Assembly (NCBI RefSeq): GCF_017794965.1
Contig: NZ_CP051240.1
Span: forward strand, 3,348,001 to 3,412,000
Source of the DNA: Alcanivorax sp.
GTDB lineage: Bacteria; Pseudomonadota; Gammaproteobacteria; Pseudomonadales; Alcanivoracaceae
Direction: 5' to 3'
DNA length: 64,000 bases
In this document: piece by piece, positions 1-7,059 of the stretch
Layout: every line of letters starts with the position of its first letter
Numbering within the stretch: position 1 is the stretch's first letter
Notes under the pieces: model-generated
The model's input: the letters and a program-made list of their open reading frames with translations, nothing else
Told to the model about the DNA's origin: nothing
Databases searched by the model: none
Translations under genes and position numbers: made by a program

Positions 1-3
1 AGA

Positions 4-441
4 ATGACCATCGACTGGAATGCCTTTACCCCCTGGGCGTCCCTGGCCGGCGGCGCGCTGATCGGCCTCGCCGCGCTGTGGCTGCTGCATGCCAATGGCC
101 GCATTGCCGGCATCAGCGGCATCGTCGGCGGGCTGCTGCGCCCAGCCCCGATGGACCGTGGCTGGCGCATTGCCTTTATCCTCGGCATGCTCATCGCCCC
201 CACCGCCTGGGCACTGGTGGGTACCCTGCCGCCAATGGTCATTGATGCGGACATCCCGCTGCTGATCGTGGCCGGCCTGGTGGTGGGTATCAGCACCCGC
301 TATGGGGCCGGTTGCACCAGCGGCCATGGCGTGTGCGGCATGTCTCGCCTGTCACCCCGCTCGCTGGTGGCCACCGCAGCCTTCATGGGCAGCGGTTTCA
401 TCACCGTGTTTGTGATTCGTCATTTGCTGGGAGGTGTGTAA
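4..441 (+). CDS. YeeE/YedE family membrane protein, first half of a split pair
   Basis: A 145-residue inner-membrane protein with about four hydrophobic segments. It carries the family signature GAGCTSGHGVCGMSR near residues 101-115, including Cys104 and Cys111. YeeE/YedE proteins are linked to uptake of thiosulfate or related sulfur compounds, and the conserved cysteines are thought to relay the substrate. Here the family is encoded by two adjacent half-size genes. The stop codon overlaps the next start (TAATG), so the two are probably translated together and act as one transporter. The ATG at base 4 is the first in the window; the promoter and ribosome site lie outside it. The family is clear, but the transported compound is inference. 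Confidence 0.85.
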   Translation: MTIDWNAFTPWASLAGGALIGLAALWLLHANGRIAGISGIVGGLLRPAPMDRGWRIAFILGMLIAPTAWALVGTLPPMVIDADIPLLIVAGLVVGISTRYGAGCTSGHGVCGMSRLSPRSLVATAAFMGSGFITVFVIRHLLGGV

Positions 442-866
442 TGCATCGCAGCCATATCACTGCCTTTGTCGCTGGCCTGATTTTTGGCATCGGCCTGTTG
501 CTGGCCGGCATGGCCAACCCGGCCAAGGTACTGGCTTTCCTGGACATTGCCGGTCATTGGGACCCCTCTCTGGCACTGGTCATGGGCGGTGCCATCCCGG
601 TCTCTGCCGTCGGCTTCTACCTGACCCGACAGCGTTCCGCCCCCCTGTTTGGCGACAGCTTTCAGGTGCCCACCAACCGCAAGCTGGACAAGCGCCTGGT
701 ACTGGGTGCACTGGGCTTCGGGGTAGGCTGGGGTCTGGCCGGCTTCTGCCCGGGTCCGGCGCTGGTGGCACTCGGCACCGGCAGCCTGAAAGCCATCGTC
801 TTCGTCGCCGCCATGCTCAGCGGAATGGTGATCTTTGAAATGATGGAAAAGCGCAAGAGCGCGTAA
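441..866 (+). CDS. YeeE/YedE family membrane protein, second half of a split pair
   Basis: A 141-residue membrane protein with the second family signature GFCPGPALVALGTGS, including Cys103. The first hydrophobic stretch starts at residue 8. The ATG at 441 overlaps the stop of the upstream partner by one base. The same frame is open farther upstream to 312, but that extension lies wholly inside the partner gene, so 441 is preferred. Together the two proteins match the length and motif order of a full YeeE/YedE transporter, with one cysteine motif in each half. The likely role is import of a sulfur compound across the inner membrane. The next gene downstream is on the other strand. Confidence 0.85.
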   Translation: MHRSHITAFVAGLIFGIGLLLAGMANPAKVLAFLDIAGHWDPSLALVMGGAIPVSAVGFYLTRQRSAPLFGDSFQVPTNRKLDKRLVLGALGFGVGWGLAGFCPGPALVALGTGSLKAIVFVAAMLSGMVIFEMMEKRKSA

Positions 867-888
867 CAGCAGTAACGAGCAGGACCTC

Positions 889-1096
889 CTGTAGGAGCTT
901 GCCTGCAAGCGATCCGAGCCTTGGCGAGGAAATCAGTTTCGAGTTGCGAGTAACGGGTTTCGAACACCAGAACAGCAAACCTTAAGCTGGCTCAGGGTTT
1001 TAGATGTTCGAAACCCGGTACTCGGTACTCGTCACTCGCTTCTGGAATCCTTTCCTCGCCAAGGCTCGGATCGCGGTCGAACGACCGCTCCTACAG
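889..1096. repeat. Composite REP/MITE-like palindrome with inner 7-nt arrays
   Basis: A 208-bp element bounded by the inverted ends CTGTAGGAGC and GCTCCTACAG. Next inward are inverted copies of GGCTCGGATCGC and CCTCGCCAAGG. Next inward again are two inverted arrays with a 7-nt period (about 932-965 and 1003-1045, core CTCGNNA). The centre is a short unique loop. No reading frame is present. Related copies occur at 21190-21455, 22310-22530 and 44431-44628. The family was defined here by eye; no database name is claimed. Confidence 0.75.
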
Positions 1097-1128
1097 CGGT
1101 TTCATCCCAGGCTTCATGGCATCCGGCA

Positions 1129-1611
1129 TCAAGCGTTCAGCAATGTTTCAATATCCTTGCGGATCGCTTCTGGCTTGTCGGTGGGGGCGTAGCGTTTGAC
1201 CACCTTGCCATCCTTGCTGACCAGGAACTTGGTGAAGTTCCACTTGATACCTTTACTGCCCAGCACCCCCGGCGCTTCCTTTTTCAGGAAATCGTAAAGC
1301 GGGTGGGCGTTGTCGCCATTCACGTCGATCTTGTCGAACATGGTGAAGCTGACACCGTAGTTCTTTTCGCAGAAGGCGCCGATCTCATCCGCGGCACCGG
1401 GCTCCTGCTTGCCGAACTGGTTGCAGGGGAAGCCGAGAATTTCCAGCCCCTTGTCCTTGAGGTCGTCATACAGCCCCTCAAGCCCCTTGTACTGCGGCGT
1501 GAAACCACACTTGCTGGCCGTGTTCACAATCAGCATGACCTTGCCCTTGAATTCAGACAGGTTCTTTTCATCGCCGCTCAGGGTGGTGGCAGAAAAATCG
1601 TAAATCCCCAT
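1129..1611 (-). CDS. Glutathione peroxidase family thiol peroxidase (BtuE-like)
   Basis: A 160-residue thioredoxin-fold peroxidase. The peroxidatic Cys35 sits in NTASKCGFTPQY, followed by FPCNQFGKQEPG (Gln65) and WNFTKF (Trp124, Asn125), which complete the usual catalytic set. Cys81 in FCEKNYGVSF matches the resolving cysteine of non-selenium, thioredoxin-dependent members such as yeast Gpx3. It therefore probably reduces peroxides with thioredoxin rather than glutathione, in the cytoplasm. ATG 1611 is preferred over the upstream GTG at 1617 because GGAG lies five bases before it. A REP-like element occupies the gap downstream. It is probably a single-gene unit; the DJ-1 gene upstream is on the same strand 34 bases away and may be co-transcribed. 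Confidence 0.93.
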   Translation of the reverse strand: MGIYDFSATTLSGDEKNLSEFKGKVMLIVNTASKCGFTPQYKGLEGLYDDLKDKGLEILGFPCNQFGKQEPGAADEIGAFCEKNYGVSFTMFDKIDVNGDNAHPLYDFLKKEAPGVLGSKGIKWNFTKFLVSKDGKVVKRYAPTDKPEAIRKDIETLLNA

Positions 1612-1645
1612 TGTCACTCCATGTCGTTTCTGGCCTGAAGCCAGG

Positions 1646-2326
1646 TTATTGAGATTGTTCGGACAGCGCGGTGATCACCGCCTGTGCCACTGCCTCGCTG
1701 GACTGCGGATTCTGCCCCGTCACCAGCTTTCCATCTGTCACCGTATGCGCCACGAACTTGTCAGCCAGATCCAGGCGGGCACCCAGTTCTTCCAGACGCG
1801 TCGCCAGCAGGAACGGCATCACCTCATCCAGACCCACCTCACGCTCTTCCTCATTGGTGAAGCAGGAGACCGTCCGATTCTGAACCAACGGCGTACCGTC
1901 TTCATTGCGAAGCCCAACCAGAGCGGCCGGCCCATGGCACACCGCCGCCAGCACACCACCGCGATTCCAGGTGCGCTCCATGACCGCAGCCACCAGAGGA
2001 TTATCCGGCATGTCGAACATGGCGCCATGGCCACCCGGGACAAAGACACTGGAAAAAGCGTCCTCCCAGACTGCTTCCAGCGGCCTGGTGTCTTCCAGTA
2101 CCGAAATAGCATCCGCCCAGGCCTCTTTCTGGTCATCATCCGGCACGGAATTGGGGTCCACCGGAATCTTGCCACCCCGGGGGCTCGCCACGACCAGCGG
2201 GATACCCTGCTCCCGGAACGCCAGATACGGCACTGCGAATTCTTCCAGCCACAGGCCTGTCTGCTGTCCCTGCCCCATCTGTGAAGCACTGGTCACCAGC
2301 ATCAACAACGGTTTGTCCTGATTCAT
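1646..2326 (-). CDS. DJ-1/PfpI (Hsp31-like) type 1 glutamine amidotransferase domain protein
   Basis: A 226-residue DJ-1/PfpI superfamily protein. The nucleophile elbow AAVCHGPAALVGL places Cys130 and His131. The early Gly-Leu-Trp-Leu-Glu-Glu stretch (residues 24-29) supplies the conserved acid that tunes the cysteine. Length and motif order resemble the Hsp31/glyoxalase III-like group. Members handle methylglyoxal or act as stress chaperones or deglycases; which applies here cannot be read from sequence. Start 2326 is chosen because GGAGG lies five bases upstream; ATGs at 2329 and 2344 are too close to, or before, the ribosome site. It sits just upstream of the glutathione-peroxidase-type gene on the same strand, so the two may form a small oxidative or carbonyl stress unit. 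Confidence 0.88.
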   Translation of the reverse strand: MNQDKPLLMLVTSASQMGQGQQTGLWLEEFAVPYLAFREQGIPLVVASPRGGKIPVDPNSVPDDDQKEAWADAISVLEDTRPLEAVWEDAFSSVFVPGGHGAMFDMPDNPLVAAVMERTWNRGGVLAAVCHGPAALVGLRNEDGTPLVQNRTVSCFTNEEEREVGLDEVMPFLLATRLEELGARLDLADKFVAHTVTDGKLVTGQNPQSSEAVAQAVITALSEQSQ

Positions 2327-2455
2327 CATCTCCTCCCGAAACATCCATCAAACAGCGGGAATACCAGCTGTGCATCAAAGCAGCAGCCATGGCAACATGC
2401 TGTGAAACATACCGTGGGTTCCACCAGCCGCAATATCAACCCTGGACCTGATTTC

Positions 2456-3808
2456 ATGGACTGGCAACAGCTACTGAACAAGACCCGCCTGGGCGGGCGT
2501 GATGCCAAGGACGAAAGTGGCCGCACCGCTTTCCTGCGTGATCACGACAAGATCATCTTTTCCGGTGCCTTCCGGCGGCTGGCCCGCAAGACCCAGGTGC
2601 ACCCGCTGGCCACCAACGACCATGTTCATAATCGCCTGACCCACTCGCTGGAAGTCTCCTGTGTGGGCCGTACCCTGGGGATCCGGGCCGGAGAGCGGCT
2701 GCAGTCCAAACGCCTGCTACCGGAGTCCGTGAATCCCACTGACTTTGGTGACATTGTTCAGTCCGCCTGCCTGGCCCACGACATCGGTAACCCGCCCTTT
2801 GGTCATACCGGTGAGCGCGCCATTCGCGCCTGGTTTCAGGAACGGGGACAGCACTTTCTCGACATGCTGTCACCGGAACAACAGAGTGACCTGACGTTTT
2901 TCGAAGGTAACGCCCAGGGCTTTCGCATCCTCACCAAGAGCGAATACCACCAGTACGACGATGGCATGCGCCTCACCTACGCCACTCTGGCCACCTTCCT
3001 GAAATACCCGTGGCTGTCCGCCGATGCCGGGGCCGCCAGCAGCAAACCCGGCAAGTACAGCGCCTTTGTCGCGGAAGCCGCAGCCTTTCACGAAGTGGCC
3101 AAAGCCAGCGGACTGATTGAGCAATCCCCCGGTCGTTTCTGCCGCCACCCGCTAGCCTATCTGATGGAGGCCGCCGACGACTTCTGCTATGCCATCATTG
3201 ACCTGGAAGACGGCCTGGAAATGGATCTGCTGCACTGGGATGAAGTCTATGCCTTGTTGCAACCGGCACTGCCGGACACCAGAGAAGTGAGCGAACTGAT
3301 ACATTCCGACCTGCGCGACGGGCGCAAGGCTGCCTTGCTGCGCGGCAAGATTATCGAGCGCTTTATCGAAGCCGGTGTGGAAGCCTTTGTGGCCAATCAC
3401 GAGCGGTTGCTGCAAGGCCGCATGGAAGGAGATCTGATCAGCCATTGCGAACCGGCGGTGCGGGATGTGGTGGAAAACGCCAAGCAACTGGCGCGCTCAA
3501 AAGTGTTCGAGCACCCGAGAAAAATCGAGCTGGAAATCGGCGCCTTTGAAGTGATGGGCGCGCTGCTGGACGGGCTTATAGAAGCCGCAGTGTCCCACGC
3601 CTGCAACAACGCCAAAAACTATCGCCACGAACGCATCATCGACCTGATCGGCCGACACAGCTTTCCGGAAAATCTGGAAGCGTTACCGGAACAGGAACGA
3701 ATCTATCAATGCATCATGCGGGCCCTGGATTTTCTCGCCGGCATGACCGATAACTACGCCACCTATCTGGCGAAACAGTTTTCCGGGATGGCGGAGACGC
3801 GATATTAG
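2456..3808 (+). CDS. dgt: Deoxyguanosinetriphosphate triphosphohydrolase (dGTPase-like, HD domain)
   Basis: A 450-residue HD-domain phosphohydrolase predicted to cleave dGTP or other dNTPs to the nucleoside and triphosphate. The metal-binding histidines and aspartate are in NRLTHSLEVS (His63) and LAHDIGNPPFGHTGE (His108, Asp109). The start at MDWQQLLNKTRLG is preferred because family members begin with this type of sequence; an ATG at 2402 in the same frame would add 18 residues without family support. There is no strong ribosome site. It is transcribed divergently from the DJ-1 gene, leaving about 130 bases for both promoters. A decayed second dgt-like piece lies at 6819-6900. Confidence 0.92.
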   Translation: MDWQQLLNKTRLGGRDAKDESGRTAFLRDHDKIIFSGAFRRLARKTQVHPLATNDHVHNRLTHSLEVSCVGRTLGIRAGERLQSKRLLPESVNPTDFGDIVQSACLAHDIGNPPFGHTGERAIRAWFQERGQHFLDMLSPEQQSDLTFFEGNAQGFRILTKSEYHQYDDGMRLTYATLATFLKYPWLSADAGAASSKPGKYSAFVAEAAAFHEVAKASGLIEQSPGRFCRHPLAYLMEAADDFCYAIIDLEDGLEMDLLHWDEVYALLQPALPDTREVSELIHSDLRDGRKAALLRGKIIERFIEAGVEAFVANHERLLQGRMEGDLISHCEPAVRDVVENAKQLARSKVFEHPRKIELEIGAFEVMGALLDGLIEAAVSHACNNAKNYRHERIIDLIGRHSFPENLEALPEQERIYQCIMRALDFLAGMTDNYATYLAKQFSGMAETRY

Positions 3809-3876
3809 GGATAGGTAAAACCGAGCGGCCCATTTGAGAGCTCACCCGGCCTCATATCACCTCTACAAACTATTAC

Positions 3877-4572
3877 CTAGGGAAGGGGGGCAGGTTGGCG
3901 AATGCCAAGCAACGTATCACTTGTAAAGTAATCTTCAAAGCAGGGGTTAGCGCCACAAGAAAAGCCAGTGTTTTCATTTACCACACTCTCTTTATCCACA
4001 GCATAAATAATAGCCGCACCCTCTGCTACAACAAACGTTACAACGGGACTACCGTTAAAAGACTCAGAAACTTGAAGCACATTTCCTTCCTGAGACCAAT
4101 AAAGGGTTTCTGTTTCTGGGGCCACATCCTGTTCAAGTTCTAACCTGCCAGAGAAATCAATATCTCCCTGAAACTCGCTTTCAAACTCCAAGGTAGCCGT
4201 TTTCTCGGCATCTTCATTAAATGTTAGAGAAAACTGCTCGGTCGACAAATCAATTTCTGCACCATGGGTTGCCACTTCGGCGGATGAATTGGATCCATCG
4301 TCATCAATTCTTTGCAATGTAACCCGAGAAGTTTGAATTGTATAACTGGAACCTACGACTTCGAGGGACGTAGCACTGTCAAGCTGCTCCTCAAGGGCAG
4401 CAATACGGCTATTGCTTTCTTCTATCGCAGTCACCAATGCACCAAAATTGGCATTAACCTCTGCCGCAACCGCATTCTCGCCTTGCGTAAAAGTATTTGG
4501 TACAGACACTTCCGCCACAGCCACGGAACTTGCCATTGCAGCAGCCAGAGCAGTCATCATAAATTTTTTCAT
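3877..4572 (-). CDS. Secreted protein of unknown function with N-terminal coiled coil
   Basis: A 231-residue protein with a clear Sec signal peptide (cleavage expected after VAVA, about residue 20). It is followed by FTQGENAVAAEVNANFGALV and a short heptad-like coiled coil ending in SNSRIAALEEQLDSA. The remainder is rich in beta-type and acidic sequence, with one Cys pair (GFSCGANPCFED) near the C terminus. This N-terminal pattern is common in secreted bacterial proteins of unknown role, so no function is assigned. It lies 39 bases downstream of the 605-residue lipoprotein gene on the same strand and may share its transcript. A good ribosome site (AGAAGGAA) precedes the ATG. Local base composition is more AT-rich than its neighbours. 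Confidence 0.75.
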   Translation of the reverse strand: MKKFMMTALAAAMASSVAVAEVSVPNTFTQGENAVAAEVNANFGALVTAIEESNSRIAALEEQLDSATSLEVVGSSYTIQTSRVTLQRIDDDGSNSSAEVATHGAEIDLSTEQFSLTFNEDAEKTATLEFESEFQGDIDFSGRLELEQDVAPETETLYWSQEGNVLQVSESFNGSPVVTFVVAEGAAIIYAVDKESVVNENTGFSCGANPCFEDYFTSDTLLGIRQPAPLP

Positions 4573-4611
4573 TGTGTTGTTCCTTCTTCCGTAATTAGTT
4601 GGCGAACCAGT

Positions 4612-6429
4612 TTATTGCCAGTTCGCTTCGTTCCATTTGGTTTCACCCCATACTGCCTCGACAGTCGTACCGGTACAGGCACTAACAGTGGTACTGGGCA
4701 CACAAGGGTCAGCGGGATCCGGATCAGCTACGTTGTCACCAAAGCCGTCACCATCGGCATCTTCACTTTCGGTAAAATCATCAGGGAAGGCATCTGAATT
4801 ATCGCCGACCCCGTCGCCGTCAGAGTCGGCGCTTTCATCGGGGTTCTCCGGGAAGGGATCAGTATTATCCCCTACACCATCACCATCCGTATCTGCCGTT
4901 TCTCCTGAGTCGTTCGGGAAAGCATCAGTGTTATCGCCGACACCATCGCCATCGGAGTCCACGGTCTCGTTCCCGTCTTCCGGGAAGGCATCCGCATTAT
5001 CGCCCACGCCATCGCCGTCAGAATCAGCGGTTTCTTCCGGATCATTCGGAAACACATCCGCGTTGTCACCGACACCATCGCCGTCGGAGTCCACGGTCTC
5101 GTTCTCGTCCTCTGGGAAGGCATCCGCATTGTCGCCCACGCCATCGCCGTCAGAATCAGCGGTTTCTTCAGGATCATCGGAAACACATCCGGACCGACAC
5201 CATCGGTCGGAGTCCACGGTCTCGTTCTCGTCCTCTGGGAAGGCATCCGCATTGTCGCCCACATCGCCGTCAGAATCAGCGGTTTCATCATCGGGGAAGG
5301 CATCATCACGATCAGGGTTGCCAGGTGCAAGATCGTCGGCGTTCAGGACACCATCACCATCAATGTCAGGATCGGTACTGTCCGGGTCACCATCGCCATC
5401 CAAGTCGCTCTCGACCTTCGCGGGGGCGGGATCGGCAGGGGCAGCTAAGGCTGTGCTGGTATCCACTTCATCCTGCCCCGTATCCGCCGTTTCATCGGCC
5501 ACGACCGTGTTGGTCTGACCAACCGTGACGCCATCTGTGCCGGGAATAACCAGCATTGACGGGTCCTGAGTAACTTCTGTCGCCAGGTTAGGGATGTCAC
5601 TGAAGGCATTCAGGGCCTGCCCATCTGACTGGCCATCAATCGTTCCATCAGAGAAATCCTGCAGCAGCGCAGAGAACATGCTGTCAGCAGACTCTTCACT
5701 GGCGGCATTTGCCTCTTTCGCCTTTTTGGCAAGCTCTGCCGACAATGCAGATACAGCCTCTACAGCCGTACGCAGCTTAACCACTTTGGCCTGGTCATCG
5801 CCGGCAGAAGTGATGAGAGGAGGACTGGAAAACAGATCGACATCATCACCAAGCAGGTCAAACCCTAGAGCGCTCTTCACTTTTTTCTGAGCAATCCCCA
5901 GAGCCTGAAGCCACTCATCCTGGGAAACATTGCCATCACCATTACCGGCAAAGCCTCCGTCTGGGCTGTCTGCATTTTTCAGAGCTAACTGCAAAGCCAG
6001 CGTACTAAGGGGGGTAGGATAATTCGTTCCACCGTTTGCGATGTCTTCCGCAGTAGAGACGGACAGCAATCGGCCAATGACCGGCGCCTGGCCTGTGGTC
6101 AGATCAATGGTGTCAGCATCTGCTACAACTTCAACGATCACAGTGCCTGTAGTGCCATCGGGCACCGAAACCCCCGAGAACGCGGCGCTACCATTGGTAT
6201 CACCTCTATCCAGCAGTTCGCCAAGTCCGTCAGGCTGATTCGGATCAGCGGCATACAGCGAGACCGCCGCGTTGGCCAATGGGCCTTTCACAGCAGAGCC
6301 CTTAAGAGCCGTGCCAGATGAACCGCCACCATCGTTTGAGGAGCCTCCCCCACCACTACTGCCACCGCCGCCGCAACCAGCGAGCAATAGCGCAGCAACG
6401 AGGGGGGTGAGGGCAAAAATTCCCTTCAT
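4612..6429 (-). CDS. Lipoprotein with thrombospondin type 3 (calcium-binding) repeats
   Basis: A 605-residue lipoprotein. The lipobox LLLAGC places the acylated Cys at residue 19, followed by a Gly/Ser linker. A region beginning ALKGSAVKGPLANAAVSLYA is clearly related to the N terminus of the much larger lipoprotein upstream (7060-13317). The C-terminal half is a run of TSP3-like units (DSDGDGVGDNADAFPED type), which normally bind calcium between Asp side chains. Probably outer-membrane anchored or surface exposed. Start 6429 has GGGAA upstream; the ATG at 6465 lacks one. One repeat unit is scrambled by compensating small deletions (see 5170-5215). The last residues (WGETKWNEANWQ) form a tail found outside the repeats. 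The function is unknown; adhesion or calcium-dependent envelope structure is possible. Confidence 0.8.
   Translation of the reverse strand: MKGIFALTPLVAALLLAGCGGGGSSGGGGSSNDGGGSSGTALKGSAVKGPLANAAVSLYAADPNQPDGLGELLDRGDTNGSAAFSGVSVPDGTTGTVIVEVVADADTIDLTTGQAPVIGRLLSVSTAEDIANGGTNYPTPLSTLALQLALKNADSPDGGFAGNGDGNVSQDEWLQALGIAQKKVKSALGFDLLGDDVDLFSSPPLITSAGDDQAKVVKLRTAVEAVSALSAELAKKAKEANAASEESADSMFSALLQDFSDGTIDGQSDGQALNAFSDIPNLATEVTQDPSMLVIPGTDGVTVGQTNTVVADETADTGQDEVDTSTALAAPADPAPAKVESDLDGDGDPDSTDPDIDGDGVLNADDLAPGNPDRDDAFPDDETADSDGDVGDNADAFPEDENETVDSDRWCRSGCVSDDPEETADSDGDGVGDNADAFPEDENETVDSDGDGVGDNADVFPNDPEETADSDGDGVGDNADAFPEDGNETVDSDGDGVGDNTDAFPNDSGETADTDGDGVGDNTDPFPENPDESADSDGDGVGDNSDAFPDDFTESEDADGDGFGDNVADPDPADPCVPSTTVSACTGTTVEAVWGETKWNEANWQ
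5170..5215 (-). other. Compensated frameshift inside one TSP3 repeat
   Basis: Compared with the neighbouring repeat at 5030-5095, this copy lacks 1, 6 and 2 bases at three points (about 5178, 5190 and 5206). The sum is nine, so the frame recovers. In between, the protein reads RWCRSGCVS instead of the regular Asp-rich calcium loop. A further in-frame loss of 3 bases follows at about 5261. Either a genuinely decayed repeat or an assembly error in a repetitive tract. Confidence 0.7.
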
Positions 6430-6605
6430 ATATTTCCCTTCCCTGAGTTGGTCTTGATATTCCAAGGTGCCAAACTAGCAAAATGCGACTTGTGTCTCAA
6501 TTCTTTCGTGACATGAGACACAATTCATTTGCCGTTGCTACAAAAAACCTAATGAGGCATGGGCTTAATAGTCGCCATCTGGTTGCAATTAGCTTCATCT
6601 ATAAT

Positions 6606-6622
6606 ATCCCCATATGGGGGAT
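6606..6622. promoter_or_regulatory. Palindrome CCCC-ATAT-GGGG upstream of the TSP3 lipoprotein gene
   Basis: ATCCCCATATGGGGGAT, about 175 bases upstream of the start at 6429. It resembles sites at 13386-13405, 13517-13536 and 39252-39271 and could be an operator shared by these loci. No regulator is assigned. Confidence 0.35.
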
Positions 6623-6663
6623 GCGCGCTTATGACTCCCTGCTCAATACTAGTAGTCAAAGCT

Positions 6664-6818
6664 TCGTGCCGGTTTCTTCCCGGGTTTCCCGCCAAGCCGT
6701 ACACTGGGCCAGCTCACCGTCTTCCAACGTCCCGCCCGGCACCCCCAACTTGTCGCCCCAGCGATGGCTGAGCAGCAACACCTTGTCATTCTGAATAATC
6801 AGGCACCCGGCGTTGGCC
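6664..6818 (-). pseudogene. Truncated Nudix hydrolase fragment
   Basis: Read on the minus strand, about 51 codons run without a stop and match the central part of the exported Nudix protein at 15765-16298 without gaps. They start at ANAGCLIIQNDKVLLL and include an intact Nudix box (GGTLEDGE then RETREETG). There is no start codon or signal peptide, and the frame stops a few codons after the box, so it is a remnant. DNA identity to the 15.8-16.3 kb gene looks like roughly four fifths by eye. This suggests an old duplication or a piece brought in from a related genome. Confidence 0.75.
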
Positions 6819-6900
6819 AGGCACGCAAGACCCAGGTGCCACCAACGACCATGTCTTCAACCGCCTGACCCATTCTCTGGAAGTCTCCTGTGTGGGCCGC
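6819..6900 (+). pseudogene. dGTPase gene fragment fused to the Nudix fragment
   Basis: The + strand closely matches bases 2583-2672 of dgt, from the RKTQVHP codons to the LEVSCVGR codons, but with an internal loss of 10 bases that breaks the frame. It reads VFNRLTHS where the local dgt reads VHNRLTHS, so it need not derive from that copy. It abuts the Nudix remnant directly and is followed by a piece of the dispersed repeat (CTCCGTGCGTTACTTCGCTA). No function is expected. Confidence 0.75.
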
Positions 6901-6997
6901 ACTCCGTGCGTTACTTCGCTACGCCACGCTCCCACATCATGATCGAAAACCGCCTTCGGCAATCCAGCTCCGATCCTGCCTTACGTAGTTCTGCGAT

Positions 6998-7022
6998 AAA
7001 AAAAGCCCCGCATCTGCGGGGC
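6998..7022 (-). terminator. Rho-independent terminator of the large lipoprotein gene
   Basis: On the minus strand, stem GCCCCGC / GCGGGGC with a 4-base loop is followed by seven T. It lies 38 bases past the stop at 7060. Confidence 0.88.
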
Positions 7023-7059
7023 CTCTCGAATACAGAGATCAACACACGTTCATTAAGAC

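Noticed and set aside
4637..5518. Ser/Pro-rich frame on the + strand across the TSP3 repeats
   Set aside because: It is the reverse reading of Asp-Gly-Asp repeats; low complexity and no start context.
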